Positions 44,400 to 54,955 of a stretch of DNA of 64,000 nucleotides are shown here, in pieces. This DNA is from Prunus persica (Eukaryota > Streptophyta > Magnoliopsida > Rosales > Rosaceae): contig NC_034009.1 in assembly GCF_000346465.2 (NCBI RefSeq), positions 5,471,291-5,535,290 of the forward strand, given 5' to 3'. Positions within the stretch are counted from its first letter, which is position 1, and every line of letters starts with the position of its first letter. The position numbers and the translations under genes were made by a program. The notes under the pieces were generated by a model. It had not been told where the DNA came from, searched no databases, and worked only from the letters and a program-made list of their open reading frames with translations.

Positions 44400-45679
44400 A
44401 TGGCTTCTTCTATCGAAACCGGAGGGGCTTGGAGCACAATGGAAGATGTTTCTTTGTGTGAGGCTTGGCTCCAAATTTGTCATTGTCCCGTGTCCGGCAA
44501 TGAAATGAAATTTTTTCATATGTGGAAAAAAATTCATGCCGAATTTTGTGAAAAAATTCCGGGGTCTACTCGTACGGAGATGGCATTATCCAGTAGGTGG
44601 AAAATTCTCAATAAAGAGTTGGGAAAATGGAGAAATGCCCTAGCAAAAGCGATGGACAACTATAGAAGTGGGCAAAATCGTACTAACGAGGTAAGTATTT
44701 TATAATTTTTGTGTTATTAAGTTTAATCTCCTAATATATATATATTTTGTTAATATTGCTTACATTTTCAATATGTTGTATATATTTTGTTAATATTGCT
44801 TGCATTTTCAATATTTTGTTAATATTGCTTGCATTTTCAATATGTTGTATATATTTTGTTAATATTGCTTGCATTTTCAATATTTTGTTAATATTTCTTG
44901 CATTTTCAATATGTTGTATATATTTTGTTAATATTGCTTGCATTTTCAATATTTTGTTAATATTGCTTGCATTTTCAATATGTTGTTAATATTTCTTGCA
45001 TTTTCAATATTTTGTTAATATTGCTTGTATTTTTAATATGTTGTTAATATTTCTTGCATATCCAATATATTTTAAATATTTATTGCATTTCCATTTTTTT
45101 GTTCAATAGATGATTCAAGCACAAATGTGGTTCGGTGCAACCGGGGGTGGCAAAAAAAGTTTCACCCATCATGAATGTTGGGAGGTGGTGAAATTTTGCA
45201 AACGCTTCGTAATTATTCCAACGGGTCCGGAGGTTGTGTTAAACGAGACGCCACTCCGTGATTCAATGACATCGGATTCACCTCTTGATTCTCCTATGAG
45301 TCAAGACTCACCCATCGAAAAGGAGCCGAGGCCCATTGGCCGAAAGGCCGCGAAGGCAAAGAAGAAGGGTAATTCAAGCAATCAAAATTCACAATTTTTG
45401 GAGGAAATTGCAAGGCAAAACGGCATAAGAATAGAAATGGAGCAAAAACGCCAAGAGCACGAGTTGGCCCTTGATGCTGAGTTTGCACGTGAAAGGGAGT
45501 ATTTGCGCAAAAAAGATATGGACAAGACAGATCGGGAAACCATGGCGATGAATACAAGTCATATGTCCCCTGAAACAAAACAATTTTGGAAGCTAGAACG
45601 AAGGGATGTTATGAGAAGAAGACTTTTCCGGGATGATGGGCCTAGCAACACGGATTGGTTAAATGATGGAAACCATTAA
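44400..45679 (+). CDS. Harbinger ORF1: SANT/Myb-like plus NAM-associated domain protein
   Basis: Exons 44400-44690 and 45110-45679 join in frame (GAG|GTAAGT ... CAATAG|ATG) to 286 residues. Residues 10-97 form a trihelix/SANT-like domain (GAWSTMEDVSLCEAWL, then FFHMWKKIHAEF, SSRWKILNKELGKW). The domain continues into exon 2 (KSFTHHECWEVVKFC). A basic patch (GRKAAKAKKKG) near residue 185 may be a nuclear signal. The C-terminal part is a charged predicted coiled coil of the NAM-associated type (FLEEIARQNGIRIEMEQKRQEHEL). Proteins of this kind in Pong-like elements bind DNA and are needed together with the transposase. Host genes in databases with this domain are often mislabelled as glutathione S-transferase T3-like. 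Confidence 0.9.
44735..45075. repeat. AT-rich minisatellite in the ORF1 intron
   Basis: A core of about 30 bp (TTTGTTAATATTGCTTGCAT followed by TTTCAATAT) is repeated about nine times, some copies with an extra GTTGTATATA. It fills most of the intron 44691-45109. Both strands read through it as repetitive frames, which explains the apparent ORFs there. Copies decay toward the right end. Confidence 0.9.
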
Positions 45680-45992
45680 ATTAGTTAGCATATCTTTTAT
45701 GTATTTGTATTTTAGTTGTTTTCTATTAAAGTTGTTATAATTCATGTATTTTATTTTATTAGTAATTCATAATGACTTGTATTACATTTCATTATTTAAT
45801 AAACAAAGCATTCAATAAATTACCTTTTTATTCAACATATTCCATACTTCAAACAAAACATAATAAAATTAAAATTAAAAGTACAAACAAGGCACAATAA
45901 TAAAAATAAAAGTACAAACAAGGCACAATAAAAATAAAAACACAACCAAACCATACTAAATAAAACATAAGCAAAGCATCTATTCTCCATTA

Positions 45993-47360
45993 TTAATCTT
46001 CATTGCCTTTCACCGCCCATAGATGCTCCATCAAGTGAAATTGACGCATTTCATGAATATACGAAGATTGCATCTCCGTATATCGATCTATCATTCGGGT
46101 CATCAAATGACCATCCCTCACCAACGGTTCCGGCTCAAACGGTTCTCCATTTGGCCCCATGGGCCTTTCATAAATCCGTGTCAAAGCCGTGTTCATTGGA
46201 TCCGGTTCGTAGACCTCTAAAGCATCATAATCGTACTCATCCTCCACAATCATATTATGGAGGATGATGCAAGTCATCATAATGCTTCTGAGGATCTCCT
46301 CATCAAACATGCGGGCCGCACCTCGAATAATCAACCACCTGGCTTGAAGGATGCCAAAACACCTTTCGACATCTTTCCTGTATCCCTCTTGATATGTAGC
46401 AAATAATTTTTGCTTCTGGGATCGGGGATTTGGAATGGTTTTGACAAAAGTCGTCCACCTCGGGTAGATTCCATCAGCTAGGTAGTATCCTGTCTGGTAT
46501 ACTGTATTGTTGACTTCATAGGTGACATTGGGGCCCTGACCTCTCAATACATCGTTGAAGACGGGGGATTGACCCAGCACGTTGAGGTCATTTTGTGATC
46601 CTGCAACTCCGAAGAAGGCATGCCAAACCCATGTGTCGAAACCAGCAACCGCTTCAAGGATGATACTTTTTTGGCCTTTTCGATTTCCATAATCACCTTG
46701 CCAGGCAGTTGGGCAATTCTTCCATTGCCAATGCATGCAGTCGATGCTACCAATCATTCCAGGGAATCCTCGAGCTTCGACTTTTTGCAGAAGCCTTTGG
46801 AGGTCCCTGGGAGTAGGTCTACGCAGGTAGTCCCTAGTGTACAGAGTTTCAACAGCTTGACAAAATCTTACCAAAGCCTCCAACGTAGTGGACTTCCCCA
46901 TCCGGGCAATCTCATCCACCTGATCAGCAGATGCTCCATACGCCAACATTCGTATAACAGCTGTAAGCTTTTGCTCCGGAAGAAGCCCCAAAACCCCAGC
47001 AGCATCACACTTTTGAACAAAGTATGCATCATAATTGCAAATATCATGCATGACTTTATTGAACAAATGAGGTTGCATTCTAAATCGCCTTCGAAAATCA
47101 ACATCAGAGTACAAAGAAGTTGGGATAAAATAATCTTCCAAAAGATTCTTACCCCTAGAATGCCTATGTCTTTCCACATTCCGGCGGCGGCCGGCTTGTG
47201 AACTATGGCGGCGACCTTGGTTCTCTTCTTCTTCCAAAGCCACTGTTATGAGAACTTGCTCATCGACTTGTCTCTGCAACTCATTGACTTCATCTGCTCT
47301 ACGGTTTCTCTCTCTTCTTTCTCTCTCTTGTCTCTCCAAGCATCTCCTAAATTCTTCCAT
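45993..47360 (-). CDS. PIF/Harbinger DDE transposase (HARBI1-like)
   Basis: This single-exon frame gives 455 residues from an ATG at 47360. The N-terminus is a basic, charged region (residues 1-70). A helix-turn-helix-type region follows (LTAVIRMLAYGASADQVDEI and ARMGKSTTLEALVRF). The DDE_Tnp_4 domain has all three expected acidic residues: Asp207 in GSIDCMHW, Asp258 in GVAGSQNDLNVL and Glu332 in RKDVERCFGILQARW. YYLADGIYPRW and the later TCIILHNMIVEDE block are also family signatures. Length is normal and there is no stop or frameshift. It is the cut-and-paste enzyme and should act with ORF1. No host domestication signs are seen, since it lies within intact element ends. Confidence 0.95.
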   Translation of the reverse strand: MEEFRRCLERQERERRERNRRADEVNELQRQVDEQVLITVALEEEENQGRRHSSQAGRRRNVERHRHSRGKNLLEDYFIPTSLYSDVDFRRRFRMQPHLFNKVMHDICNYDAYFVQKCDAAGVLGLLPEQKLTAVIRMLAYGASADQVDEIARMGKSTTLEALVRFCQAVETLYTRDYLRRPTPRDLQRLLQKVEARGFPGMIGSIDCMHWQWKNCPTAWQGDYGNRKGQKSIILEAVAGFDTWVWHAFFGVAGSQNDLNVLGQSPVFNDVLRGQGPNVTYEVNNTVYQTGYYLADGIYPRWTTFVKTIPNPRSQKQKLFATYQEGYRKDVERCFGILQARWLIIRGAARMFDEEILRSIMMTCIILHNMIVEDEYDYDALEVYEPDPMNTALTRIYERPMGPNGEPFEPEPLVRDGHLMTRMIDRYTEMQSSYIHEMRQFHLMEHLWAVKGNED

Positions 47361-47514
47361 TCAGAATGAATGAAGTATGAATTATAAACTCTCAGAAATG
47401 AAAATATAGAAAGATGTGGTGTGAGAGGTATGAGCTGAGACTCTGGTTTTATAGAAAAATTTGGCAAGATAGACATGCCATGTGGCTTGATTTTATTGGA
47501 TGAAAATCATATCT

Positions 47515-47775
47515 GAAATTTGAAATTCATCCGAAATTTGAACCCTAATTTGTATGAAATTCAAAATTTGAAATTCATCCGAAATTTGAACCCAAATTTA
47601 TCTGAAATTTGAACCCAAATTTATCTGAAATTTGAATTTTGAAATTCATTCAAAATTTGAACCCAAAAATTTATCTGAAATTTGAACTTTGAAATTAATC
47701 CGAAATTTGAATCCAAATATCTTATCCGAAAATTTTATCTGATTATGAATAGTCTTGACACGTAGGAATCCGAAA
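47515..47775. repeat. Irregular tandem repeat near the Harbinger right end
   Basis: Variants of ATCCGAAATTTGAA and ATCTGAAATTTGAACCCAAA recur about ten times between the transposase promoter and the right end. The array is non-coding and may be derived from one slipped unit. Confidence 0.8.
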
Positions 47776-47983
47776 ATCTTATCTGAAAATATTACCCAAA
47801 TTAATTATTTTCATTAAAAAATAGGAGGAAAAAACAAAAAAGTGAATAGTAATTGCCATGGCTAAGGGCAACGGGTGGAGAAACGATTTACTATTTGCAA
47901 GGGCAACTACTATTCACGTGAATAGTGCTTGCCCTAGCTCCACCCTTGCCATGGCTAAGGGCAAATGGGTGGAGTTGCTCTAA

Positions 47984-48932
47984 GCCCTCAATGCTACAAG
48001 CTGGAAGAATCCCACCTCAATGCTATTTACCAAAAAGAAAAGAAACAAATTTCAGTGACCTGATCATTATCCTGATCCATCGAATCCAAAAAGTTACAAA
48101 AGAACCAAAAAGTTGAGAAATTATTAGGGTGATTTTGGTGTTTTTCATCAAAGGGCCAAAAAGTCCTCAACCTTTTTCAGTTTTGTCACACTGATCGACG
48201 ATAACGGATTTAACCCTTGTCCCCTTATGTAGCTGAATAAAATAAAATAAAATGAGTGAGTCATTTTCACCCTGACCCTCACTCTCTCCACGTCGCGTTG
48301 TGGGATTTGGTGGGATGGGATGTAATAAAAAATCACAAACATCAATGAATGCCATCGCATTTGAATCCATTTTAATAATTATAGTGCTTTGAATTCTAAT
48401 CTCCCATAATTCTACTTTCTTTTTTCTGGGTTTCTTTATCAGACAGCCGGCATCAACTTGGTAAATCTAAAGCGATGAGACGCGTTTTCTTTTTTACTTT
48501 TTCTCTTGTTTCTTTTACTTCTTCTTCTTTTACTTTCATGATTTTTTACTCTGTATTTTCATTCAAGCATGGCATCCTGTCCTCCTCAATGGCAAATTGT
48601 TATCTAAATTCATATCCATGACATATGCTTTATCCGTACTGTTTTCAAGGGAAGTTAGTTTTGGTCGGTTGACAAGTAATAAAAGATAACTCTACCCTAG
48701 AAGAGACGTTCGTTTTTGGTCGGTTGACAAGGAATAAAAGATAACTCTACCCTAAACCCAAAAACCAATGTTATTTAAGATAAATTTAAAAGTAATTAGC
48801 TCTTGATTTAATGTTATTTCTCTTTTTAATGTTGAAATAGGTTTTAAGTTCAAATTTCCCTCTTCCGTTAAAAGATAATATACTTATCTTCTAATCCGTT
48901 AAATTAATGCAAGGACTTGGACAATATAACAA
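47984..48932. other. Intergenic DNA with a 55-bp tandem duplication
   Basis: No gene is seen. TTTTGGTCGGTTGACAAG followed by AATAAAAGATAACTCTACCC occurs at 48659-48700 and again at 48714-48755, a recent-looking direct duplication (period 55 bp). Confidence 0.6.
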
Positions 48933-49188
48933 GAGTAATGTTATACTTACTATATTTTTATCCCATATTTCTATACCACATGATGTGGCATGTCCATATT
49001 ATATGTCACATCAATTAAATCAATGATGTGTATTTTAATTAAGGCAATTAGAAAAACAAATACTAGAATAAATCATAAAAGAAAAGAAAATATTAAATAA
49101 TTTTAATTGATATGGCCGTCCACCTCAGTTGCCACATAAGATGGTATAAAGATGTGGTATACAAATGCGGTAAGAGTAGCATTATTCG
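48933..49188. mobile_element. MITE with 8-bp target duplication
   Basis: Ends GAGTAATGTTATACTTAC and the reverse complement of the right end (GAATAATGCTACTCTTAC) are inverted repeats. TATAACAA flanks both sides (48925-48932 and 49189-49196). A further inverted pair (TATACCACAT/ATGTGGTATA) lies inside. An 8-bp duplication suggests hAT; a 9-bp Mutator reading is possible with one mismatch. There is no coding sequence. Confidence 0.8.
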
Positions 49189-49311
49189 TATAACAATAGT
49201 CAGAGGACCTTATCAATAAGAAATAATAAAAGGATTAGATCCAACTATTAATATAACTTTCTGATTTATCCTAAACAATTCCCTTTATTAATAACGATTT
49301 AACTGCTCTTA

Positions 49312-50078
49312 GAGCATCCACAATCATGCTCTCTATTTTTAGTTAAATTTTAACTAAAAACATATAAAACTTATTTTAGGAGATTTCTATAAAATTTAAA
49401 CTTCAATCGTGCTCTATAGTTTAGGGAGTCATAAATGCTATAAATATTTTTTGATTGGTCCATCTCTATTAAAAAAAAAAATAGTTAGCATTAAATAAAG
49501 GTTTGAAATACTCATTAAATAAAGCAGCATTAAATTATAAGGAGCCACTAGGAGTCTTTTCTCTCTTCTCAGATTTAGGAGCTTCTAGAGGATTTCCTAT
49601 TTTAGGAGGTGGATATGGAGCATGGTTGGAGTTGTATTTTTACAATTCCTCCCTAAAATTTGTCTAAGGAGGTGGTTTAGGAAGCTCATTGTGGATACTG
49701 ATCATCTACAACGAACTCCCTAAACCATCTCCTTAGATAAAATTTAGGGAGGAAATAAGAAAACTCACCTCCAATCATGCTCCTTATCTAACTCCTAAAA
49801 TAGGGAGATCTCTGGGAGCTCCTAAATCTTAGGAGAGAGAAAGGACTCTTAGTGGCTCCTTATAATTAAATGCTGCTTTACTTTAATGCTAACTATTTTT
49901 AAAAAAAATGAAGAGGGAGCATTTACGCTAAATTTAAAAAAATAAATAAATCATTTATGATTCCCTAAACCAGAGAGCATGGTTGGAGTTGAAAATTTAT
50001 AAAGAGCTCCCAAAATAGCTTTATAATGTTTTTAGCTAAATTTTAACTAAAAAATAAAGAGCAAGATTGTGGATGCTC
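49312..50078. mobile_element. Dimeric Tourist-like MITE, inverted units (767 bp)
   Basis: TTA flanks both outer ends (49309-49311, 50079-50081). The outer ends GAGCATCCACAAT and ATTGTGGATGCTC are exact inverted repeats. The two halves (49312 to about 49697, and about 49700-50078) are inverted copies of one unit of about 385 bp; for example AAGGAGGTGGTTTAGGAAG matches the reverse complement of CTCCCTAAACCATCTCCTT. Each half matches the single element at 15233-15497. The transcript would fold into one long hairpin. Confidence 0.88.
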
Positions 50079-50081
50079 TTA

Positions 50082-53000
50082 CTACTTCATACTTATATTG
50101 GATTAAACTAGATTATATTGGATTGGACTATGTTGTATTATTTAGGGATATTTAACAAAACTTTAGTATCATTTAGTTTGTTGGATTCCTGCCTCAGTTT
50201 TGCACAAGTTCAGTCCAATTTAAGAGAATTAAGTATGGTTTAGTTTACCAACTAACTTTCAGTCTAGTGATATTTCTCTTTCCAAGAATGAAAACAAGTT
50301 CCAAGTTCACATCTCCATTACCCACTGATAGGAAAAAAAAAAAAAAAAAGTGTAGTCTAATCATGCTTAGCTCAATATAACTATACCGAGCCCTTCAAAT
50401 GTCTACTAACACCATATATATACTCACCAAACATCTTGCCCTCTACTTTTCTTCTCCTATTTCATCTAAAATTTGTTACAAGTTCAATTTGGGATGAAAA
50501 AGTGCATCATAACTTCATTTTGGGATGAAAAAGTGCATCATAACTTTATTTTCATAGACCTTTATGTCGCAGACCCACCCTTATCCTTCAAGGAAAAAAA
50601 AATCTAAAAATAGTGACAATAACCTAAATTTGGTAGCAAACACATAACTTTAGTGGCGGCAATTAGGCATGAGTACTAGGTAAATCCAATCCTACTTCTA
50701 GTGGCAGATATAGCATCTATTGCTTTGTAAGCTCTATATGCACTTTAATTGAGCTGTTAGCATGTTAGTAGAGTTTGTCACGAATTTGGTGCATGTGATT
50801 ATAAGAGAAATTCTAGTTTGAGACAACTTCCGAATCCGAATAAAATGGCGAAAAATACTATTAGATCAATAACTACTTTATAGATGCATTGGTGGTTGGT
50901 TTATTATATTTTTTTTTTTAAAAAAAGGTTAAACAAAACAACAAAGGAAGCAACTCTTGATCCCCATTTTAAGCCTCAAACTTATGAGCAGGAATTGAAG
51001 TTACAAGAAAAGGGTATAGAAATCCCACATGAACTAGAACATGGAAACACAAAAGAAAGAGAATAAAGTAGGAAGATTAATAAGCAAAGCAAGCAGCTTG
51101 CTTATTCATGGACCCATATGAAATGATCACGTGCACCGAAATCGTGTAAAGGACTGTTTGGATGAGCAATAATAAACTAACAATTTGTCAGTTTTGGATT
51201 ATTTTTGGGCCACTGGATTGGTCTTAATCCAGTCCCATGTGATGTCCAAAGCTCAGCGACAAGTTCGGTGGGGGCAGCCCTCACATGTGCTCGGATAATA
51301 GTAACCCTCAACAAACAAATCTCCTTTTGTCCAATCCACAAACGGCATACCAGAATTTTCTTTTAACCTTCATTTTATTTTATTTTATTTATAAATTTAT
51401 AATTTTGCTTATTTGTTTGGTTTTCTATTTCCAAAATAATCTATGGCATGGATTTGAAGCACATTGAAAAAAAATGGGTCCATACGAATTAAGTTGTTGT
51501 AGCTGATGGTGATTATTTGAAAATGACCTTTGAGGGCTGTCCTTTTCACGATCATGTAGAGGTAAATATGATTTTGGGGGTTATTTTGGAGTAGTCTCGT
51601 GGTCCTGCATCATCACAAGGAGTAAAGACTAAAGAAAAACAATTATGATAGGGAGGGGTCATCCTAACCACTAAAACCAAAGGTAATTTAGATTTTTAAT
51701 GACCACGATAAAAAAAGAAAAATGTTCGTATCACAATCTTGACCTTAATTAGGCGACTAAAATTCTAGTCTCTCTCTCTCTCTTAAAGAAAAAACTCAAT
51801 AGAAGAGGCAGTTTGTTAGCTGAATTTTTTTTACATGGATAATTATTAAAAGATAACCTAAATATTCAATGGTTTTGGTCATTGGTTTTCCTATTGAGAG
51901 GGCGATAATACACTAAACTCATACACATAACACGAATCCTTTGCACAAAAACATATATCTTAGAGGTAATAAAAATGTGAAATTAAATTCATTAAGTGGT
52001 CTTACAAACAAAGGGCGTATATAAAACTGAAAATATGATACCCCACACGTTTTCTTTTCCATAACAATAATTAACAAGTTTAGGGTGAATGTTGAGTCTG
52101 ACTCAGTTTTAGTTTTGAGGCATGATTTATATAAACACACCTTTTGACCTTGAAAACTTTCATATAGTTTTGAGTTGTAGACCCAATGTCCCATGAAGGA
52201 GGCCGAAAGATTTCTCAAAAGCGTGTTTAATTAATATATTATTCTATATTATTATTAATCAACTTTATTATTATTATTTTTATATAAGAGATAGTCTAAA
52301 CTAGAAAGGAGGGAGTTTCTCACATCAAAAAACTATCGAGGATAGCACTGTTTTGCTATACTCAGTCAATAACACATGAAAAAGTTATCATACGTGTCAT
52401 TGCGTTATTGGTCGGATATAGCAAAAAGTGCTATCTCCGTTGCATGAGAGTTTCTCTCTTCTCTCACACACACACACACAAGTAATGCATTGGAGGTTCG
52501 ATTCTGAGACCTATGATCTGCAAATCAATGTCATTTTCCATTAGATTAGACCCATTGGCACCAACTTCAGTTTTTAATTCTCCCAAAGCAAGATTATTTG
52601 TGACTTTGATATCAAAGCAAATTTAGTCTTTTTATAATGTCAATTAGCAATCTAAAGTATGGTAAGAGCTTGAAACGATGATACTTTTTATGTTGAATTA
52701 TTAGATTTGAGTTGAGCAACTATTTGTTTACATGACACAAATGGAGCCCTTGAAATGAAAGCAAATCTAGTAATTTTTTAATGTCAAAAAAGCAATCTAA
52801 AGTATAGTGTGAGCTCTAAACGATTTTATTTCTTATGTTGAATTATTAGTTTTGAGCAACTATTTATTTATTATGACACAAATGGGGCCCATCCTTCCCC
52901 CCCCTCAACAACCAAAAAGTAAAAAAATAAAAGCAGAAATGTGTTCATTTCTTATACATTAAACACATAAGAACAATAGATGGAGGATGAGAAAATTGAA

Positions 53001-53400
53001 ATTACCAGCTCTGCTTCCCAGAGAAACCACCAAATTAAAAGCTAGGTAATAACTTATTTGCAATTAAAAAAAAGGACAAATCAAAATATCCATGTAAGAA
53101 AACCAACAACATATTAGTTGTTGGTTGTAAAGAATAGTTGAGAAAAAAGGACGAGAGTCAAAACTTCACATGATTGTGAGTTTAATTTCTTTGTAGGTAG
53201 TTGGTTTTTGTGACTATTGTATTTGTCATTTATGGAGTAATTTATAAATGCAATTTTCCTACTGTTTGACCAAAAAAAAAATCATCACCAATTTATGAGT
53301 CAGTTGCATTCACTGGTTCGTGGGCGATTGTTTCTAGCAAAATACTGATGACAATAAATCAGTTTTTAGTTTTTAGTTTTAACCATGACAAGTGCTTACT
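50082..53400. other. AT-rich intergenic DNA
   Basis: No gene is supported. Direct repeats include TTTGGGATGAAAAAGTGCAT (twice, about 50485-50546). A roughly 135-bp segment is duplicated in tandem at about 52615-52748 and 52762-52892 (shared GCAATCTAAAGTAT and TATGTTGAATTATTAG). A SINE-like fragment on the minus strand lies at about 52485-52570 (box-B-like AGAATCGAACC). Confidence 0.55.
52341..52435. mobile_element. Small palindromic MITE (about 95 bp)
   Basis: GATAGCACTGTTTTGCTATA at the left and the reverse complement of the right end (GATAGCACTTTTTGCTATAT) are inverted repeats that continue into CAATAAC/GTTATTG, nearly meeting in the middle. It would fold as a near-complete hairpin. No clear target duplication is seen. 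Confidence 0.6.
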
Positions 53401-53819
53401 TTTTTTACTGCTGTAAAAAAGCCTTCCAAAAAAGTAAAAAAAACGTAGTATATAAAGGAATCTCCACCTGACATGAGACAAACGGACCAAAAAACCTGAA
53501 CCCGAACCCGACGCCGCCCCATCCCCCTCTCTCAGGTGCTCCCTCCGCCATCTGCCCTCGCGACAAAAACCACGAGGGCATTTTCGTCATTTCGAATAAA
53601 CCGCCCCGACAGCTTGCGCGCGAATGTTCGCTCGCTCCACCACGAAAACAGAAAACTTTGACCCTTCTCTCACTAAAGGAAAAATTCGTACGAAAATTAA
53701 ACTAAAACCACCAAAAATTACTAAATAATTAAATCAATTAAATTCTTAAATTTATATATAATCCTCCATCATCTTCGGCTCGCTGTCTGATCCTCAGCTT
53801 CTACAAATTAAATCAGCGA

Positions 53820-53857
53820 ATTTTTTTTTTAAAAATAAATAAAAACCCTAACTACCA

Positions 53858-53895
<38 letters not shown>

Positions 53896-54946
53896 CTCAT
53901 TCAGTCACTATCACACTTCACTGCTCACTGAAAATTCCATCAACTTCACAGCTTTGAGCTCTTTCTCAGACTCAGAGCTTCACTCTGCTCTGCAACAACC
54001 AAGCGCAATGCGATCCGCATTCTGATCAAATCTCAGTCCTCCGTTCCCCATTCAAGCCTACATGTGAATCTAAGCTCTTGTCCTCCTCTTCGATTCGTCT
54101 CTTGGATCTCTGCAAGTAACCAACCACTGCTGGCTTTTGAATTTTTATATAATATCTGAATCTCTCTCTCTCTCTCTTTTTCTTTAAATATGAATGCGAT
54201 CTTCTTTTGTTCTAGCTGATTATTCTTTGCTTGGATCGCTAACAAAGTGGTTGCTTTTGTTTTGTCATATATTTTTTATTTTAGTATATTTCTAAAATTC
54301 ATGAGATTCATTTTTACTTTTTTTAAGATGCTTAGTAATGGAAGCTACTTTTTTTTTGAGTGCTTCTTTGTGATCTTGAAGCTACTCTGCATTATCTCTT
54401 CCACTCAGTCAGTCACTCACTTATTCACTCATCGAACTTTGATTTCTTAGACTCATAGACCCTTTGTGCTTGTTTAACTACTTCAGCAATCTGATCCTAC
54501 CACAAGTTGGTACATATTTAATTTCTGTATATAGTTTGGGTCTGCAGTTTCGGACTTTTAGTAATATTAGCATTCTAATTCTTTCTCTGGGTATTTTGTT
54601 TCCTATTCAGATTTTGAGTTTCTATTAATTCGTTCTTGTTTCAACTTCACAGTCATACAAAATACTTAAATGAAAGGGAGATTAAGCTAATTTTTTTTGT
54701 TTCCAATGAATTTATAATCCTTCCATATCCCAGGAACCAAAAAAAATAAAAAATAAAAAAAAAATCCTTACTTTGATTTCTTTAAGCTTGTAATGGTGAA
54801 AGCCTCCAGTCGTCGTTATTTGTGGTCATTGTCCTCATAAGTATTGTGTTTTTTAATTTAGTATACTTAGGGATCAACTTCATATTATTGACTCTTGGTG
54901 ATTCTGATGATTCAGATCCTGTGGAGTACTGAGGTTGGATACTTGA
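53820..54946 (+). promoter_or_regulatory. 5'UTR/promoter region of the subtilase gene
   Basis: A TC microsatellite (about 53862-53892) lies in a pyrimidine-rich leader. A possible 5'UTR intron starts at CAA|GTAACC (about 54116) and ends at TTCAG (54916), 40 bp upstream of the start codon. A second CT run is at about 54162-54178. No TATA box is placed with confidence. Confidence 0.4.
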
Positions 54947-54955
54947 ATGGTAAAA

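Larger units (their letters stand above)
43840..47980. mobile_element. PIF/Harbinger (Pong-like) transposon, apparently complete (4141 bp)
   Basis: The left end GAGTGGCTCCAGC and the reverse complement of the right end GAGCAACTCCACC are imperfect inverted repeats. Both sides carry TAA (43837-43839, 47981-47983), the 3-bp A/T target site of PIF/Harbinger. Inside are the two genes that define the group: a SANT-like ORF1 on the plus strand (44400-45679) and a DDE transposase on the minus strand (47360-45993), convergent. Both frames are open. GC-rich palindromes lie at the left subterminus, and GGGCAA/TTGCCC and CACGTGAATAG repeats at the right. Confidence 0.92.

Noticed and set aside
44731..44989. 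Open frames on both strands (72-80 residues)
   Set aside because: They are translations of the AT-rich minisatellite in the ORF1 intron.
46620..47201. 193-residue plus-strand frame
   Set aside because: It lies antisense within the Harbinger transposase and has no family features of its own.
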